From Ahaetulla prasina (Eukaryota > Chordata > Lepidosauria > Squamata > Colubridae): a stretch of DNA of 64,000 nucleotides. The translations under genes and the position numbers were made by a program. Under the pieces are notes generated by a model. That model was not told where the DNA came from, did not search any database, and saw only the letters and a program-made list of their open reading frames with translations. Shown here piece by piece: positions 33,192 through 44,929 of this stretch. The stretch's first letter is position 1; each line of letters starts with the position of its first letter. The stretch covers positions 137,420,420 to 137,484,419 of the forward strand of contig NC_080540.1 in the NCBI RefSeq assembly GCF_028640845.1, written 5' to 3'.

Positions 33192-33328
33192 CAGTGGTGG
33201 GATTTAAGTAATTTAACAATCGGTTCTCTGCCCTAATGATTTCTTCCAATAACCAGTTTGCTAAACTGCTCAGAAAGTTAACAACCAGTTCTCCCGAGGT
33301 GGTGCGAACTGGCTGAATCTCACCACTG
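33192..33328. mobile_element. hAT MITE inserted in the Penelope terminal repeat
   Basis: Ends CAGTGGTGGGATTTAAG and GAATCTCACCACTG are inverted repeats. The perfect 8-bp duplication GTTGGCTC lies at 33184-33191 and 33329-33336. Confidence 0.88.
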
Positions 33329-33350
33329 GTTGGCTCTCTAAGCTTGTTTC

Positions 33351-33794
33351 TTTTTTTTTTTATTGAAAAAGTTTTAGAAAACAAACAAACATTTTTCCTC
33401 CTTCCCCCCCCCCCCTCAAAACCCCCTTCCCCCCTCCCTTTACCCCCTCCCTGCCCCAGCTTCCCGGGTCAATCACAAGGTATTATTACACATAAGCCAA
33501 ACATAGACTAAAATTTTCCCTTCCAACCCAATTAACCTCATCCGAGTCTTTTCATTTCCTAACCTCCCCCATAATATTCTAAAATAATACATCCTTATTA
33601 TTCAAAGGCAATCTGATATCTCTTAATCTGATATCTATTTTGTAGATAATAAATCCATTTTTTCCATTCAATTAAATATCTTTCCTGCATACTGTCTTTC
33701 AAAAAGGCTGAGATTTTTGCCATCTCAGCCAAGTTGATAACTTTCAATATCCATTCTTATATTGTAGGTAATTCTTTTTTCTTCCAATATTGTT
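33351..33794 (-). mobile_element. 5'-truncated LINE 3' end (L1-like) inserted in the Penelope terminal repeat
   Basis: On the minus strand it ends in a poly(A) tract (Ts at 33351-33360). It is bounded by an 11-bp direct duplication AAGCTTGTTTC at 33340-33350 and 33795-33805, the mark of target-primed reverse transcription. The 3' UTR has C-rich tracts (plus strand 33405-33460). L1 clade is inferred from poly(A) and duplication length only. Confidence 0.7.
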
Positions 33795-34363
33795 AAGCTT
33801 GTTTCAATTTAGTTTCTGAACATTTCGTTACCAGACTAGGAAACATCATTTGCTGGATGTTTCTTGTCCTATTTGCCTTAGCTTTATAAATGTCTTGTGT
33901 GCCAGTTTAGTCAGTTGGTCCTATGGTTGGTTGCCCGTTTGGAGCTATATTTAAATTCTGAGCAGCTGATTGATTGCCTTGTTGATTGGTCATTCGAATA
34001 ATCTGGTTTCTTGTGTATTCATATGCTGGGTCTAGATCAATATGCTTGTTAATTGCTCCTTTGGTGGAATACCAGGCTTCAATAAATTCATGTGTGTGGG
34101 GTAGGTGTTGGCATGGCCAATGATTTTTGTTCCTTCCCAATCAAACTGTTGTTTATTATCAATGTGGTTTGAGATCAGGGATTTTTGGTTGTGCCGTTTA
34201 ACTGCCAGTTGATGTTCATGAACCCTTGTTTTCAATTGCCTTCCTGTTAAGTCCCACTTAGAATTGGTTACAATCGTTGCAATTGATTTTGTATAGTATG
34301 GTTGCCGTGGTCTTCCTTCTGTATTTTATCTTTGACTTTAGATAGCTCTTTTCTGAGCGTAAA

Positions 34364-34938
34364 TGTCGTGTCCCACTCCTCCGCTGACGGCCGGGTCAGG
34401 GAAATCCGAATCAGGCTTGCCTCTGCAGCTCCGCCCAAAGTCCTAGCAAAGTCCTCAGAGCAGGCAGGAGACCAGAAAGTGACTTCAGCAAGATAAGTTC
34501 GACTTTGCCTGACTCAGAGACTGCCAGAAAGCAGATCCTTTATATAGGCCATGGGGTGTGGCTCCATGACTCAGCACTCATTAAGGCCTGCCCCTCCCTT
34601 CCTTCTGTTGCCTCCGCCTATCCAGTCTTCTGATGCGAGGGTCACTCCAATCAGCAGCTGTTGGAAATAAACTTTCCTCAGGCTCACATGCTGTGGAGGA
34701 GGAGGAGGGGTCTAGCTGCTCCGTTTGCCTGGGCATGGAGCCAGGGCTGGGGCTGGGGGGTGCTCCCTCCTCTGCAGCCTGCTTGGGCATGGAGCCAGGG
34801 CTGGGACCGGGAGGTGCCCCCTCCTCTTCAGTTTGTCTGGGCATGGAGCCAGGACTGGGGCCGGGAGGCATACATTCCTCCGTGTTCGGGAGCAGATAAG
34901 AAGGCCCCGGCTGCTGTGAGAGCGGGCAAGACACAACA
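34364..34938 (-). mobile_element. Solo LTR with internal 66-bp tandem repeats
   Basis: 575 bp with TG...CA ends (TGTTGTGTCTTGCCC and GTGGGACACGACA on the minus strand) and a perfect 5-bp duplication GTAAA (34359-34363 and 34939-34943). A TATATAAAGGATC element lies near 34545 on the minus strand. The U3 side (about 34725-34880) has roughly three units of 66 bp containing GGGCATGGAGCCAGG, producing proline/glycine-rich frames on both strands that are not genes. The parent could be an endogenous retrovirus or a Ty3/gypsy element. Confidence 0.82.
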
Positions 34939-35420
34939 GTAAATGTGGGTTTGTGAGCTATTGTTATTCCTAGGGGTTGCAGTATCCTGGCAGCCATTTC
35001 GGATGTTCCTCTGATGTCTGGCAGGACTTGTTTTTGTGTTGTGGTTGGCTGTTGTATTTTGTCAGAGTTTGGATGACAAGGATCGTAATATGAAATTTTG
35101 GGGATAGCCATTGCGAAGGAAAACATAGAATTTCTCTTTTTGCTTTTCTTAATGACTCGATACTGAGGTGTGTTTTGGCTCTTTTGAAAAGGGTTTGGAT
35201 GCAGCTCTTTTTGTGTGCAGTGGGATGGTTGCTGGTGAAATTTAGAATTTGATCTGTGTGCGTGGATTTTCAGCGTACACAGCTTGTTAACTTGCCGTTA
35301 TCTTGTCTCCTTATGTCAATATCTAGGAAGGCGAATCATCGTTCTTTTTCTTCCTCACTCATGTCTTGCCAATTCATTTTCTCAAAAATTGCTTGTTCGC
35401 TTCATCCTATTTTCCTAATA

Positions 35421-38400
35421 GAAAAGCCGGCAACAACTAATCCAATATCTATTTCTATATGCTATAGCTGGTTACATCTGACAGATTCATCTGAAGATAC
35501 AATTACACAAGATTAGTCCTAATTAAATATTTTCCACAGTAGAACAAAATCTTTCCAATCAAGAAAGAGAAGTAAATATGTATCTTCTGGGATTGAGCAA
35601 GAAATAAGTCATTCAGAAGAGAGAAAATTAAATATTAGTGCAAGGGGAAAACCAGGAGAATTGGACTGCTCTGAACCGTAAAACAACAGCGAGATAAAGC
35701 ATCAGCATTGATGCGAAAGCCAATTAAAGGGACTGGAGGAGAGAATGATAAATTAATCCAATTCCTGCACATTTGAAGAATCCCCAAAGGGACGGTATTA
35801 GATCTCAAAATATCAGAGAATCCTGCTAATATTTTTTAAAGTATTTTAAACATCTCTGTCTTCTGCGGATAGTCCATAACTGTCTAGGTTGTGTGCAGTT
35901 GTGCAAGGTGACCAAATCTGGGCTACAAAATTCTAAATGACCACAAGATGGCAGCAAAGACATACAGGAAAACTAATGCTCTAGTGCCCCCTAGCAGTCA
36001 TTTATAAGATCTGGGGACATGTTCAGAGAGAAGGCACAAGAAAAAACAAGAAAAAAAGAATTCTCTGCCTGGAAAGACTGGAAGATAAGAAGGGATTCAG
36101 TCTTATGATAACCTACTGTCATCGTCTTTTATTGGGAATCTTTAGAAGGAGGTCTGCCAGGAAATTTTTCAATTATCTTCTTATTCTGGTTTGTAGTAAT
36201 ATCGGAGCATAGTTCTGTGTCCAGCTATGAATTGACCCAAAGATGCAAAACTTTTGTGTCAAAAACCAGATTTGTTTTTTGAACAGTGTTCTAATGGTTA
36301 GTTTACAGATTGATGAGGATTCAGGAGGCAATTTTATAACTCCTCCATTAACAACAAAAAGAACCACCCCTTTGCCAGTTCACAGGAAAGCCACTAGAAA
36401 GAAACTGGAAAAGTTTCTACCCTATTGGATTAGAGGATTAATTGATTCTGAATTAGAAATTGCTCAAATTCTTGCAAAGCTATCCCTTTAATTTCAATAT
36501 ATCCTGCTAAACATTCTGAGAATCTTGTATGAAAAAAAAATATTTTCAATTGCATTGGTGGCCAAGGGCTTACTATGTATGGCAGGGCTATAGTCCAAAA
36601 GGAAAATAATTTATTTTTATATGTTGAATCTTCCTCCTTTATACCCAAGGCTTTTTAGCAGGAGACAGGATTGCCTAGACAATGTTCTCTACATGAGCCA
36701 GATAACCAAGTCAGGTCAAATCTCCTTTGAGTCAAGCTGGACTTATGGTGACTTCATAGACACATCCATGTAGTTCTTTTGGCCACAGCATGGAAATTAT
36801 GTACCACTGCTGACTTTTAGGATCTTCTTTAACTTCTGAGGCTAATTTACCACCTCCAAGTACTAAATACATCCAACCCTGCTTAACCTTCCAAATGATC
36901 CAAAATATCAGACAACAGCTATCACTTCTTGAAAACTTCCTTCCTTCTTTCCTTCCTTCCTTCCTTCCCTCCCTCCCTCTCTCCCTTTTCCATGGGATAG
37001 TTGTATATATTTGAAGCAGCATATTCAATTCAAAAATCAAGGGCCTTAAGGAGGAAAACAATAACTTACATCTGTCTATCAGCAGCTTTTAGCACCTAGA
37101 GAGCTGCACACTAAGCAGGCATACAGATCACCTGGCTATTATACAACATTACAATTAATTGTATTGCTGCTTAAATTATGTAATTGTTTCTGCCTTCAAA
37201 GTCATGCTTTGAATTACTATCTCATGCATAATTTATGTAAATCTGACTCCTCTTTTTAAAAATATAATTTCCTCATTTTGAGGTAATGGTTAAGCGGCCT
37301 CCCTAATATATGCAATTTTAGGAGGACATCCACACCTCTAGAAGATTTGGGAGCTGCAGTTTTCATTAGCATAGTATAAAGCCTGATCAACTTATTGGGG
37401 CAACAGTGAAGTTTGATAGGACTGGATAATCTAATGGCACAATGCTAGTGTTGTGCACTTCAACAGTGGCAGGAACTGTTGCAGATATTATCATCAGCCT
37501 GCAATAATCACAGTGGGTTGCCTGGCACCAGTTCAGATGTTACAGAGCAGAATAGAATTGGAATGGAGCTGAAGCAGGTAATTAAAATATCCTTTTCAAT
37601 GTCTCTACATTGAATTATTGGCTAAATTCATATAAAGCAATATCATCCACCTTCACCCTCAGCCAAATATAGTTTAAACCCAAAGATAGTAAAGAAGAAG
37701 TGCAGTCAAATAGTTCCCTGGGGCCTTCATTTTCAAGTTATGATAGAATTGTTAGATCAGCTCTACAAAAGGCAACACAGATTATCGAGTAGCTGTGTTG
37801 TCTTTTGTTATTACTGGCTGATATGCTGGTTTGCTGTTTCCCCTCCATACTTATAGGTGGAGCACTAGTTATTGTCACATGTGTTTGGTTGATATCCAGA
37901 ATGGGCTGTTGGAATGCATCCCTCTAGAGTTAATTTTTAAATTGTTTGAAATTTTCAGCCTGGATGGAAATTAGAAAGCTGCCAACTAACCCAGGAAGAT
38001 GTTTTAATTATTGTTATTTCATATGTACCATCGCTGACATAGCTGCCCTATGGCTTCCAAGACCAATTCGAAGAGCTAAAAGTTTAACTTTTAAAATGAT
38101 GGCTTCCTGGAGTGTACTTCTAATTATTCTTTGGTGCTTTATGTTTGTGCCAGCTTTCAACTCAACTTAGACTACATTTTTTTTTCATGGAAAGCTTTTG
38201 CTTCCTCATGCTTTTCAGAAGAAACAGTAAATTTTTCTTTCTGGTTTTTAAAAGATTGCTTGAAGGGGCCTTTCTTTTTCAAGGCTGTTGATTTTTTGGT
38301 GCTACATGCCCTTGCTCTGTATCGATTTATTTCTTATTTATTGAAAACATTTACATAGCTGCCCATCTTACATCAAACTCTGGGCAGCTCCCAGTCAACG

Positions 38401-38500
38401 ATTAAAACAATATCAGTAATAATTTCCCTTTCTATTAGCTGAAATTGCTTTACTAATTTGTTTGCACTGTTGGATGCCATTTTGATAGTTTAAGGCAGTG
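35421..38500. other. Intergenic, nothing recognised beyond simple repeats
   Basis: Contains a TTCC/CCCT run at about 36940-36985 and, at 38316-38400, a scrap resembling a LINE/SINE 3' end ('TATTGAAAACATTTACATAG', 'TGGGCAGCTCCCAGTCAACG'). No supported gene. Confidence 0.4.
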
Positions 38501-38581
38501 TTCCTCAAGCTGTGGTTGGTGGACTCCTGGGGAGGAGTGATATCATTCCGGGGTGTGTGTGTCCACAAATGCTTGAAGAAA

Positions 38582-38802
38582 TGTTATGATTTAAACCTTG
38601 AGTTAAGTCTTGGTTGTAATGTATTTTGAACTTTGAGAGGGAATTTTGGGCGGGAAAATTGCACGTTGCTGATTGGTTGAAGCCTCAACCAAAAGAGTAT
38701 TTAAAGAGGGATTTTTGCCGGTTGTGTTCGCTGGGGTCACAATAAACTAAAGAGCTGTTGTCACTCACTGGTCTCCTGACTCTTCATTGCCAGAACCTAA
38801 CA
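38582..38802 (+). mobile_element. LTR related to the 46-kb Ty3/gypsy element, with start of an internal region
   Basis: Starts TGTTATGATTT and ends CCTAACA, followed by TTGGTGGTCCGTGG where a primer-binding site would lie. The R/U5-like part 'AAAGAGCTGTTGTCACT' and 'GGTCTCCTG' is shared with the LTRs at 45980 and 50384, as is 'GGGCGGGAAA'; the rest has diverged. No second LTR and no duplication found. It sits inside an older repeat (about 38500-38890). Confidence 0.65.
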
Positions 38803-39171
38803 TTGGTGGTCCGTGGCCATGGTCCGTGGCCACAAAAGGTATTTAAAGGGGGGGGGGGGTCCATGGTGAAGGAAAGGTTAAGAATCATTGGTTAGTGTTA
38901 GGCAAAGAAAGTGGCAATGAATTTTCAGAAGTAGCAATACAAAAATATTTTAAAACAAACATAACTGGGTGGATGGTATGTGCTATATGCCAATTGCCTT
39001 CAGAGTAAAGATATGAAGATATGGTAATACAACGATGATAAGCATCGTATCACCCTAATTTGCCTAGCCGAACCGGATATCTTCTAGATTACTTGAATTC
39101 CAGTTTCCATTAGTCTTCACCAAAGTAACTACTGGCCTTGCTGATGTAAGAGGCTTTAATAGAAGATAATA

Positions 39172-39290
39172 TTTGTAGCTCAGGGTTAAACTGTGCGGTC
39201 CTTGATGTTCTCAGAGCTTGGTTGTTTTCTTGAAGATGTTTCATTACCCAGCTAGGTAACATCATCAGTGCAATAAGGAGGTTTACAATT
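39172..39290 (-). mobile_element. Penelope-type terminal repeat fragment
   Basis: Plus-strand 'ATATTTGTAGCTCAGGGTT', 'GTTCTCAGAGCTTGGTTG' and 'TCATTACCCAGCTAGGTAAC' match the repeats at 3.1 and 33.1 kb. On the minus strand it holds a CTGATGA-stem-GAAA-CATC core (39268 to 39235). Confidence 0.65.
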
Positions 39291-39596
39291 CAATGTGTCA
39301 GAAACTACACCAAGCTGGGGAAGGTGGATCTAATACAAGCTGTATCTTGAGTCGGGCATTTGTCTTTCCTATTGGCCAAAGACACTAATGGACAACTTGG
39401 CTGAGGTCTGTAATCATGTTTGAATGTATTTTGAGCCATTTCGATCCATCGACTGACAGGCAACTGCCAGAACTGGTCATCATTCTTGTTGCAAGTGCCA
39501 TGGATTGTGACTCTTCCTCTTCCATTAGTCAGAGGTGCCTTCAAATTGGTTTTATATGATGTGCTACCTCGGCTCAAGATTCTGCTGTCCTTGGCT

Positions 39597-39871
39597 CAGA
39601 GGTGGGTTTCAGCAGGTTCTGACCAGTTCTGGAGAACCAGTAGCAAAAATTTTGAGTAGTTCAGAGAACCAGTAGTAAAAATTCTGACTGGTCCCACCCC
39701 CATCTATTCTCTGCCTCCCAAGTCCCAGCTGATCTGGAGGAAATGGGGATTTTGCAGTAACCTTCGCCTGGAGTGGGGTGGGAATGGAGATTTTACAGTA
39801 TCCTTCCCCTGCCATGCCCACCAAGCCACGCCCACAGAACCGGTAGTAAAAAGTTTTGAAACCCACCACTG
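39597..39871. mobile_element. hAT MITE ('CAGTGGTGGGTTTCA' family), complete copy
   Basis: Ends CAGAGGTGGGTTTCAGC and GAAACCCACCACTG, with a perfect 8-bp duplication CCTTGGCT (39589-39596 and 39872-39879). An internal segment around 'TTTTGCAGTAACCTTC' / 'TTTTACAGTATCCTTC' is duplicated in tandem. Confidence 0.87.
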
Positions 39872-39879
39872 CCTTGGCT

Positions 39880-42800
39880 GGTTATGGGGTGAGGGGCCAG
39901 AAATGGAGGGAAGGTTCTTCCTGTCAGAGCAAAAGATGATGAAGAATTCTCCTCCATCACACCAGCTGGAGGTAATTGCTACAGCAAAAGGAAAAAATAG
40001 TATTCAATTGAAGGATGTGAAGATTTCTGTGGGTTCTGTTTATAAAGCAATAGGGAAATCTGCATGCACATGTGATTAAATGCTCTAGACATGTGGTTAA
40101 AGATTGGATATTTATTCCCTTCAGTCTCTGGCTGAGAGCTTCATATTCTGGCTGAATTACTTTATGGGCTAGGGCTGTTCCTGTTGATTTAATGTTTTTT
40201 CCATAATATGTTTTCAAGACCCTTCTTAAAATACTTTAAAAACCTCAAATGACAATGACCGCTCTTCCTTTTATATTTCTAGTTTATGGAAAAAAAACCA
40301 CAGTGGCAGATCACTTTCTGTCCTCTTCTTGTTTCAGCCGTCTTCTTTTAATGCTACAAAATTATACACCACAGCCCCCTTCCTCCCCAAATTATAGCAA
40401 CTATCTCCTGTGCAAGGTTTTTGTTCATGGGTACACATATATAATACATTAAAATCATTTTTCCAGAGAAAGAAAGAATGAACAGGAAACATGTCCCTTT
40501 AATTGAAATTTTATGCCTAGCTAAAAGTTCCCATATTTTTTTAACCATCTAGTAATAGATGGCAGATGCTTGCATCAAGTTGCTCTTGTGTTATAACAGC
40601 AGCAACAACAACAACGACACATTGCCTCATGATCTAAAACTCTTAACTAAGTGAAGAAAGACTTTATTATGGGATTCCAATCAATGTAGTGTTGGGCGGC
40701 TATAACAAATTTAAATAAATAAATTTAGAATTTAGATTAGAACAGAAGCAACCTTGGGCATCCGTCTGGTTTCTTCCATATCTTTTTTTTAAAATCTACG
40801 TTGCTGAATTCATATTTTAAAGCAGTTGATGTCATATGTTTAAGCAAGAGTCATGAGGGATCAAAGCAGGGCTGGCTCCAAAATGTCCAAGGTAAGGATC
40901 TGTCTAGGACGATGAATAGAATCCCTGAAAGGCAGAAGACACAGCCTGGAGCCCCAGAAAGTCTCAGAAGTGCCTCCAATGCTGACATTTATTTTTTCCC
41001 CAATATGACAGAAGGGGAGATTGGATCCATATGCAGCAAGCAATAATAGAAACTTGATTTAATTCAATTAAATATTTTTTTAAAAAAAGTTAAAGGTAAA
41101 CAACATTAAAACAGATTCGGCTTTTTTTTTCTCCCTGAACCTTTCTATTTTTTGGTAGTGTTGCTTTCCAGTATGCATCTTGTCAGTGATCCTTAGATTG
41201 AAAAACTTGGTGGGCTTCTACATTGAGAAACATAGAACATGAGTTGTATGGTAGATCCAGAGTCTTTCATTTTCTTTTTTTTACAGAAGAGAAAACGAGA
41301 CTTGAGCAATCATGAATGCCCTGATCCCTTAATGGAGGAGAGGTGGGGAGGGGCTGCCTGTGAAAATCACCTTAAAAGTTCATCTGATGTACAGGGTGGC
41401 CACTTCAGTCCACACTGGACCCATCTATGCTAACTACTAATATATGTTTCTTGGATGGATGATTTTTTTTAAGCCTTGCATTATTTCAATTCCGCTAAAT
41501 TATTTGAAGAATTGCAGACATCCATATACATCTGCTTATGTTTAAGATCAGTTTTGAAGACTTGATTTGCTATCCAAATATGGTGGCCATTGTCAAAGAA
41601 TGGAGCCTGGTCATCTTTCTGCAGGAGTTTGTTCCCACAAGACATTGAGATGATCCCACCCCCTCGTTGCTTTTGGAAGGTCTTAAAATCATCATTCTCC
41701 TTAGCTCGTTAACTGAAAGTTGCACAGCATTTCTTAATGCAGATTTTACAATTGCATTTTCTTTTTAATGTAATTTTATGGTGGTTTGGTGTCTTGTGTC
41801 TAAGTAGCCTTGGAAAATGCTACGGACTTGAAACGCTGTCAGCCTTTCAGTCAATCATAAAAATGAAGTGGAAGTTGCTACAAAGTTTCTACAAACTGCA
41901 GTTTTTTTGTGATCCTCCATTTTGTTTTATCTCCAATGCTCCAGGCTAACAACTTGGATGGGAGTATTTGGGGTGGAAAATATTAGTTGTCATCAGCTGA
42001 ATTCCTTCTATGTATGGAGGGCTGCCATACAGAATGCTTACTCTAAGCTAAACAAATTCTGAAATGAACAATGCAGTGAAATATCAAAAAGATGTTCATA
42101 GCAAGATGGGGTGAATGTACAGTCATGCTTTAAGAAATTCCTTTTGATTCCTTTACCATCAAAGGCCAATGGAGGCATTCGTACAGCTAGTCCTTGCTTA
42201 CTGACCACTCATTCAGTGATCATTTGAACTTACGACAGTGCCTTTACGACAGAGACTTTAGGTTTTTGTTTTTCTTTTCAGTGTCGTTAAAGAAAAGAAC
42301 CCAATGCGGGTTTAGGATGCAGAATATTAAACAGAGATTAAATATCAAGAGAAACAATTTAGCTCTTATTCCTAACTAAGGAATAAAGACAGCCATATAT
42401 TTAAGTGTATAAGTCATTAACGGCAATAGTTTGTCCTTCTGTTACTGAAAACTTTTTTTAAAAATGTTTGATTCAAAGAAATGGGAAGTGATGGGTTAAC
42501 TTGCACAGCACCAAGAATTTTTCTTCCCCCCTTCATTTCTCCAGAAATGTCTTTCTCCAATTCATTTCCACATTTTTCTTTTGTAATCACAAATCACACA
42601 AAAAACCTCCAAACCAACCATCCCGGGCGTGCCACAGTAAGCAAATGCAGCAGAGGTACAGCAGTATATCACTGTGTGATAAATTGCACAGGGTGGAGTG
42701 AAAGAAAGGGGGAAAAAAAAAAACAGGGCGACACCAACAAAACCATTCAGAGAACACACACACTGTCTCTTGCACATACATACATACCTACAGTTAAATT

Positions 42801-43227
42801 GGGTGGATTACATAATATACTGGGTTGCTACAGTAACTCCGCTCCATCCCATGGCAGCTGGGGGCAGATGCTACTGTTCTGTGAGCCAATGCATTATAAT
42901 TTTCATCTCTCTCTTTTTCTGAGTAGAAAACATACCCCGAGACTAAGAGGATTTGTGGAAATGAAGAAAGGGAGGGGGAGGAGGAGAGGAGAAAACCTAA
43001 AAGCTGGAACAGAATTCTATAAGGAGTTGGTGCCTCTAAAAGATGCTTTCAGCCATCCCTTATTTTGTGCAGTTCCCTTATTTTTTAACCTAACAAAGCC
43101 TCTCTATCTCTTTAGCAGGTATGTGATTCATTTACCAGCTGATCTGTTATACCTTCCCCAAAGTGGGGTGCCTTTCTTAGTGTTACCCCAGCCTTGTACA
43201 GGTTGACTACCAGAGGCCCCCGGATTC
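39880..43227. other. Intergenic, mostly single-copy-looking sequence
   Basis: A MITE scrap ('CAGCTAGTCCTTGCTTACTG') lies near 42184-42262. A 241-codon plus-strand frame (42481-43206) has no domain and lies opposite what may be 3' UTR of the candidate exon at 43228-43464. Confidence 0.35.
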
Positions 43228-43464
43228 TCAGGCAAACATCTTTTCCTTTTGAAAGCAGATATAGACACAGTCTATGATAATCCAAGCTGCAAAGATAGCC
43301 ATACCTGCCATGATATAATTGAAGCCAGCCTTAAAGTCAGAACCTAGCATTCGATATTTGCTGATGACTGCTTGAAGTCCCGCTTGTAATCCAACCATCT
43401 CCAGTCTATGCTCTCTGGAGGGGACGGATTGCAACTTCATGCCAGCCAAACCAATGGAAGGCAT
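43228..43464 (-). CDS. Candidate terminal coding exon (or small membrane protein) of an unidentified minus-strand gene
   Basis: A 78-codon frame from ATG 43464 to a stop at 43228. The C-terminus is a plausible tail anchor: a hydrophobic segment of about 22 residues (FNYIMAGMAIFAAWIIIDCV) then a basic QKEKMFA end. The frame stays open upstream of the ATG for about 15 codons, and 3' splice-site candidates lie there (AAAAAGCAG next to a long T-rich tract at 43505-43535 on the minus strand). The sequence is not part of any repeat I can see here. I do not recognise the protein. It could be a last exon, a retrocopy or chance. Confidence 0.3.
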   Translation of the reverse strand: MPSIGLAGMKLQSVPSREHRLEMVGLQAGLQAVISKYRMLGSDFKAGFNYIMAGMAIFAAWIIIDCVYICFQKEKMFA

Positions 43465-43961
43465 ATTAAACAGAGATCTGCTTTTTGTCTCAGCCTCTTG
43501 AAAGACTTTTTATTAAAAAAAAACAAAAAAAAAACCTGGTTCACACATTGTGGTAACCCAGGATTTGCTTACTCATTTCTTGCTGAATGAAACCATTTGT
43601 CAAGTTCACACAAGATGGCAGGTGCAGTCTAAAAAAACCATTTTAAGGCCATTTCCTCAATAGAACTTTAGCATCTTTTGGCCATAGGCACGTGCAATCA
43701 ACTTTACTGGATTGCTTTATAACAGCAGTTGCTGGCAACTCTGATGACTTTACAACCTGTGGACTTCAATTCCCAGAAGTTTTGAGCCATACATCATGCT
43801 CTGTATGATCCTCTTGATTCTTTAACTCTTATGCAAAAGGGCTAATCTTCAAAAACAATAATTTGAGCATGCAAATGAGCTAGAAAAAACATAATGTGAC
43901 CTCCACCTTAGCCACAACACTGCCTTCCTCTCACACACACAACCAGCCCATCAGCGAAATA

Positions 43962-44342
43962 CAAGTAGTCCTCAATTTACGACCGCAACTGAGCCCAAAA
44001 TGTCTGTTGCTAAGCAAGGCAGTTGTTAAATGAGGTTTGCCTCATTTTACGACCTTTCTTGTGACAGTTGGTAAGTGGATCACTGCAGTTGTTAAGATAG
44101 TAACACGGTTGTTAAGTGAATCTGGCTTCCCCTTTGACTTAGCTTGTCAGAAGTTCACAGAAGATCCCAGGACACTGCAACCGTCATAAATATGAATCAG
44201 TTGCCAAGCGCCTGAATTCTGATCAGGCGGCTATCGGGATGCTGTAACTGTCATGTGAAAAATGGTCATAAGTCACTTTTTTCAATGCTGTTGTAATTTT
44301 GAATGGTGACTAAATGAACTGTCGTAAATCAAGGACTACCTG
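43962..44342. mobile_element. TA-target MITE, well-preserved copy
   Basis: Starts CAAGTAGTCCTCAATTTACG, ends ATCAAGGACTACCTG, with TA at 43960-43961 and 44343-44344. All family landmarks are present in order. Confidence 0.8.
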
Positions 44343-44929
44343 TACCCTAACTTCATCATTAAATGTTCTGGCAGATTTTTCCCAATCCCCCAGCTTCAAA
44401 GTATGCAAAATCTTTAGTGGGTTGCCATGCAGCAGCACAGTTCCACCATCCCACTGAAGTCAGATGATCTTCTGTGGGAAGGTCCTAAAATCTCTTTTGG
44501 GAGTGTCAGGAAGTGCGACATGGTCCCTTTCTTGGGCCACTAACCAGGCCCAGGAGTAGCCACTTTGCTCTTTCCATTTTTTGTGGTTTGAGTTTCTTTT
44601 GAGCCCACTACTTTGCCCACCCTATCTCCATCCTCACTTTTGACTTCAATTTCTCTCCAGACCTCCCACAAGATAGAGGAGAGGAGAGGAGAGAGTTGTT
44701 TTAGTTTATTCAGAGAAGAAATGCGTGGGATATGAGCACGGTTCTGCTTCTGTAGTATTTTGAAATGATCAGACCGCTAGTAGTTTATACTGAGGCTTAT
44801 TCTCCTTTATTATAATTCTGACTTGGGCTACATTGAATATCTTCAGCTTCTTCCAATCTTGTGTCCTCTACAAGTTGTTACACACAAAATATTATACGGA
44901 TAGTTCTAGTTTGAGGGCACGGTGGCTCC
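44343..44929. other. Intergenic, nothing recognised
   Basis: A short GAGGA run near 44680-44690; no gene or identified repeat. Confidence 0.35.

Larger units (their letters stand above)
33147..35420 (-). mobile_element. Penelope-like element, 3' coding part and terminal repeat, broken by three insertions
   Basis: Minus-strand frames read RGTSEMAARILQPLGITIAH (about 35.0 kb) and, beyond the solo LTR, KTRVHEHQLAVKRHN, FDWEGTKIIGHANTYPTH and EAWYSTK (34.2-34.0 kb), characteristic of the Penelope reverse transcriptase C-terminus and GIY-YIG endonuclease. The YVGQTGR-type part is degraded. Terminal-repeat sequence follows (33870-33806 and 33190-33147). Insertions inside are the solo LTR 34364-34938, a LINE tail 33351-33794 and a MITE 33192-33328. 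Stops and frame changes make it non-functional; the 5' part is missing beyond about 35420. Confidence 0.8.

Noticed and set aside
34633..34942. Gly/Leu- and Pro-rich plus-strand frames with repeats
   Set aside because: Produced by the 66-bp tandem units inside a solo LTR.
42481..43206. 241-codon plus-strand frame
   Set aside because: No domain and low-complexity Lys/Arg and Phe patches. It lies opposite what could be the 3' UTR of the minus-strand candidate exon; the length alone does not support a gene.
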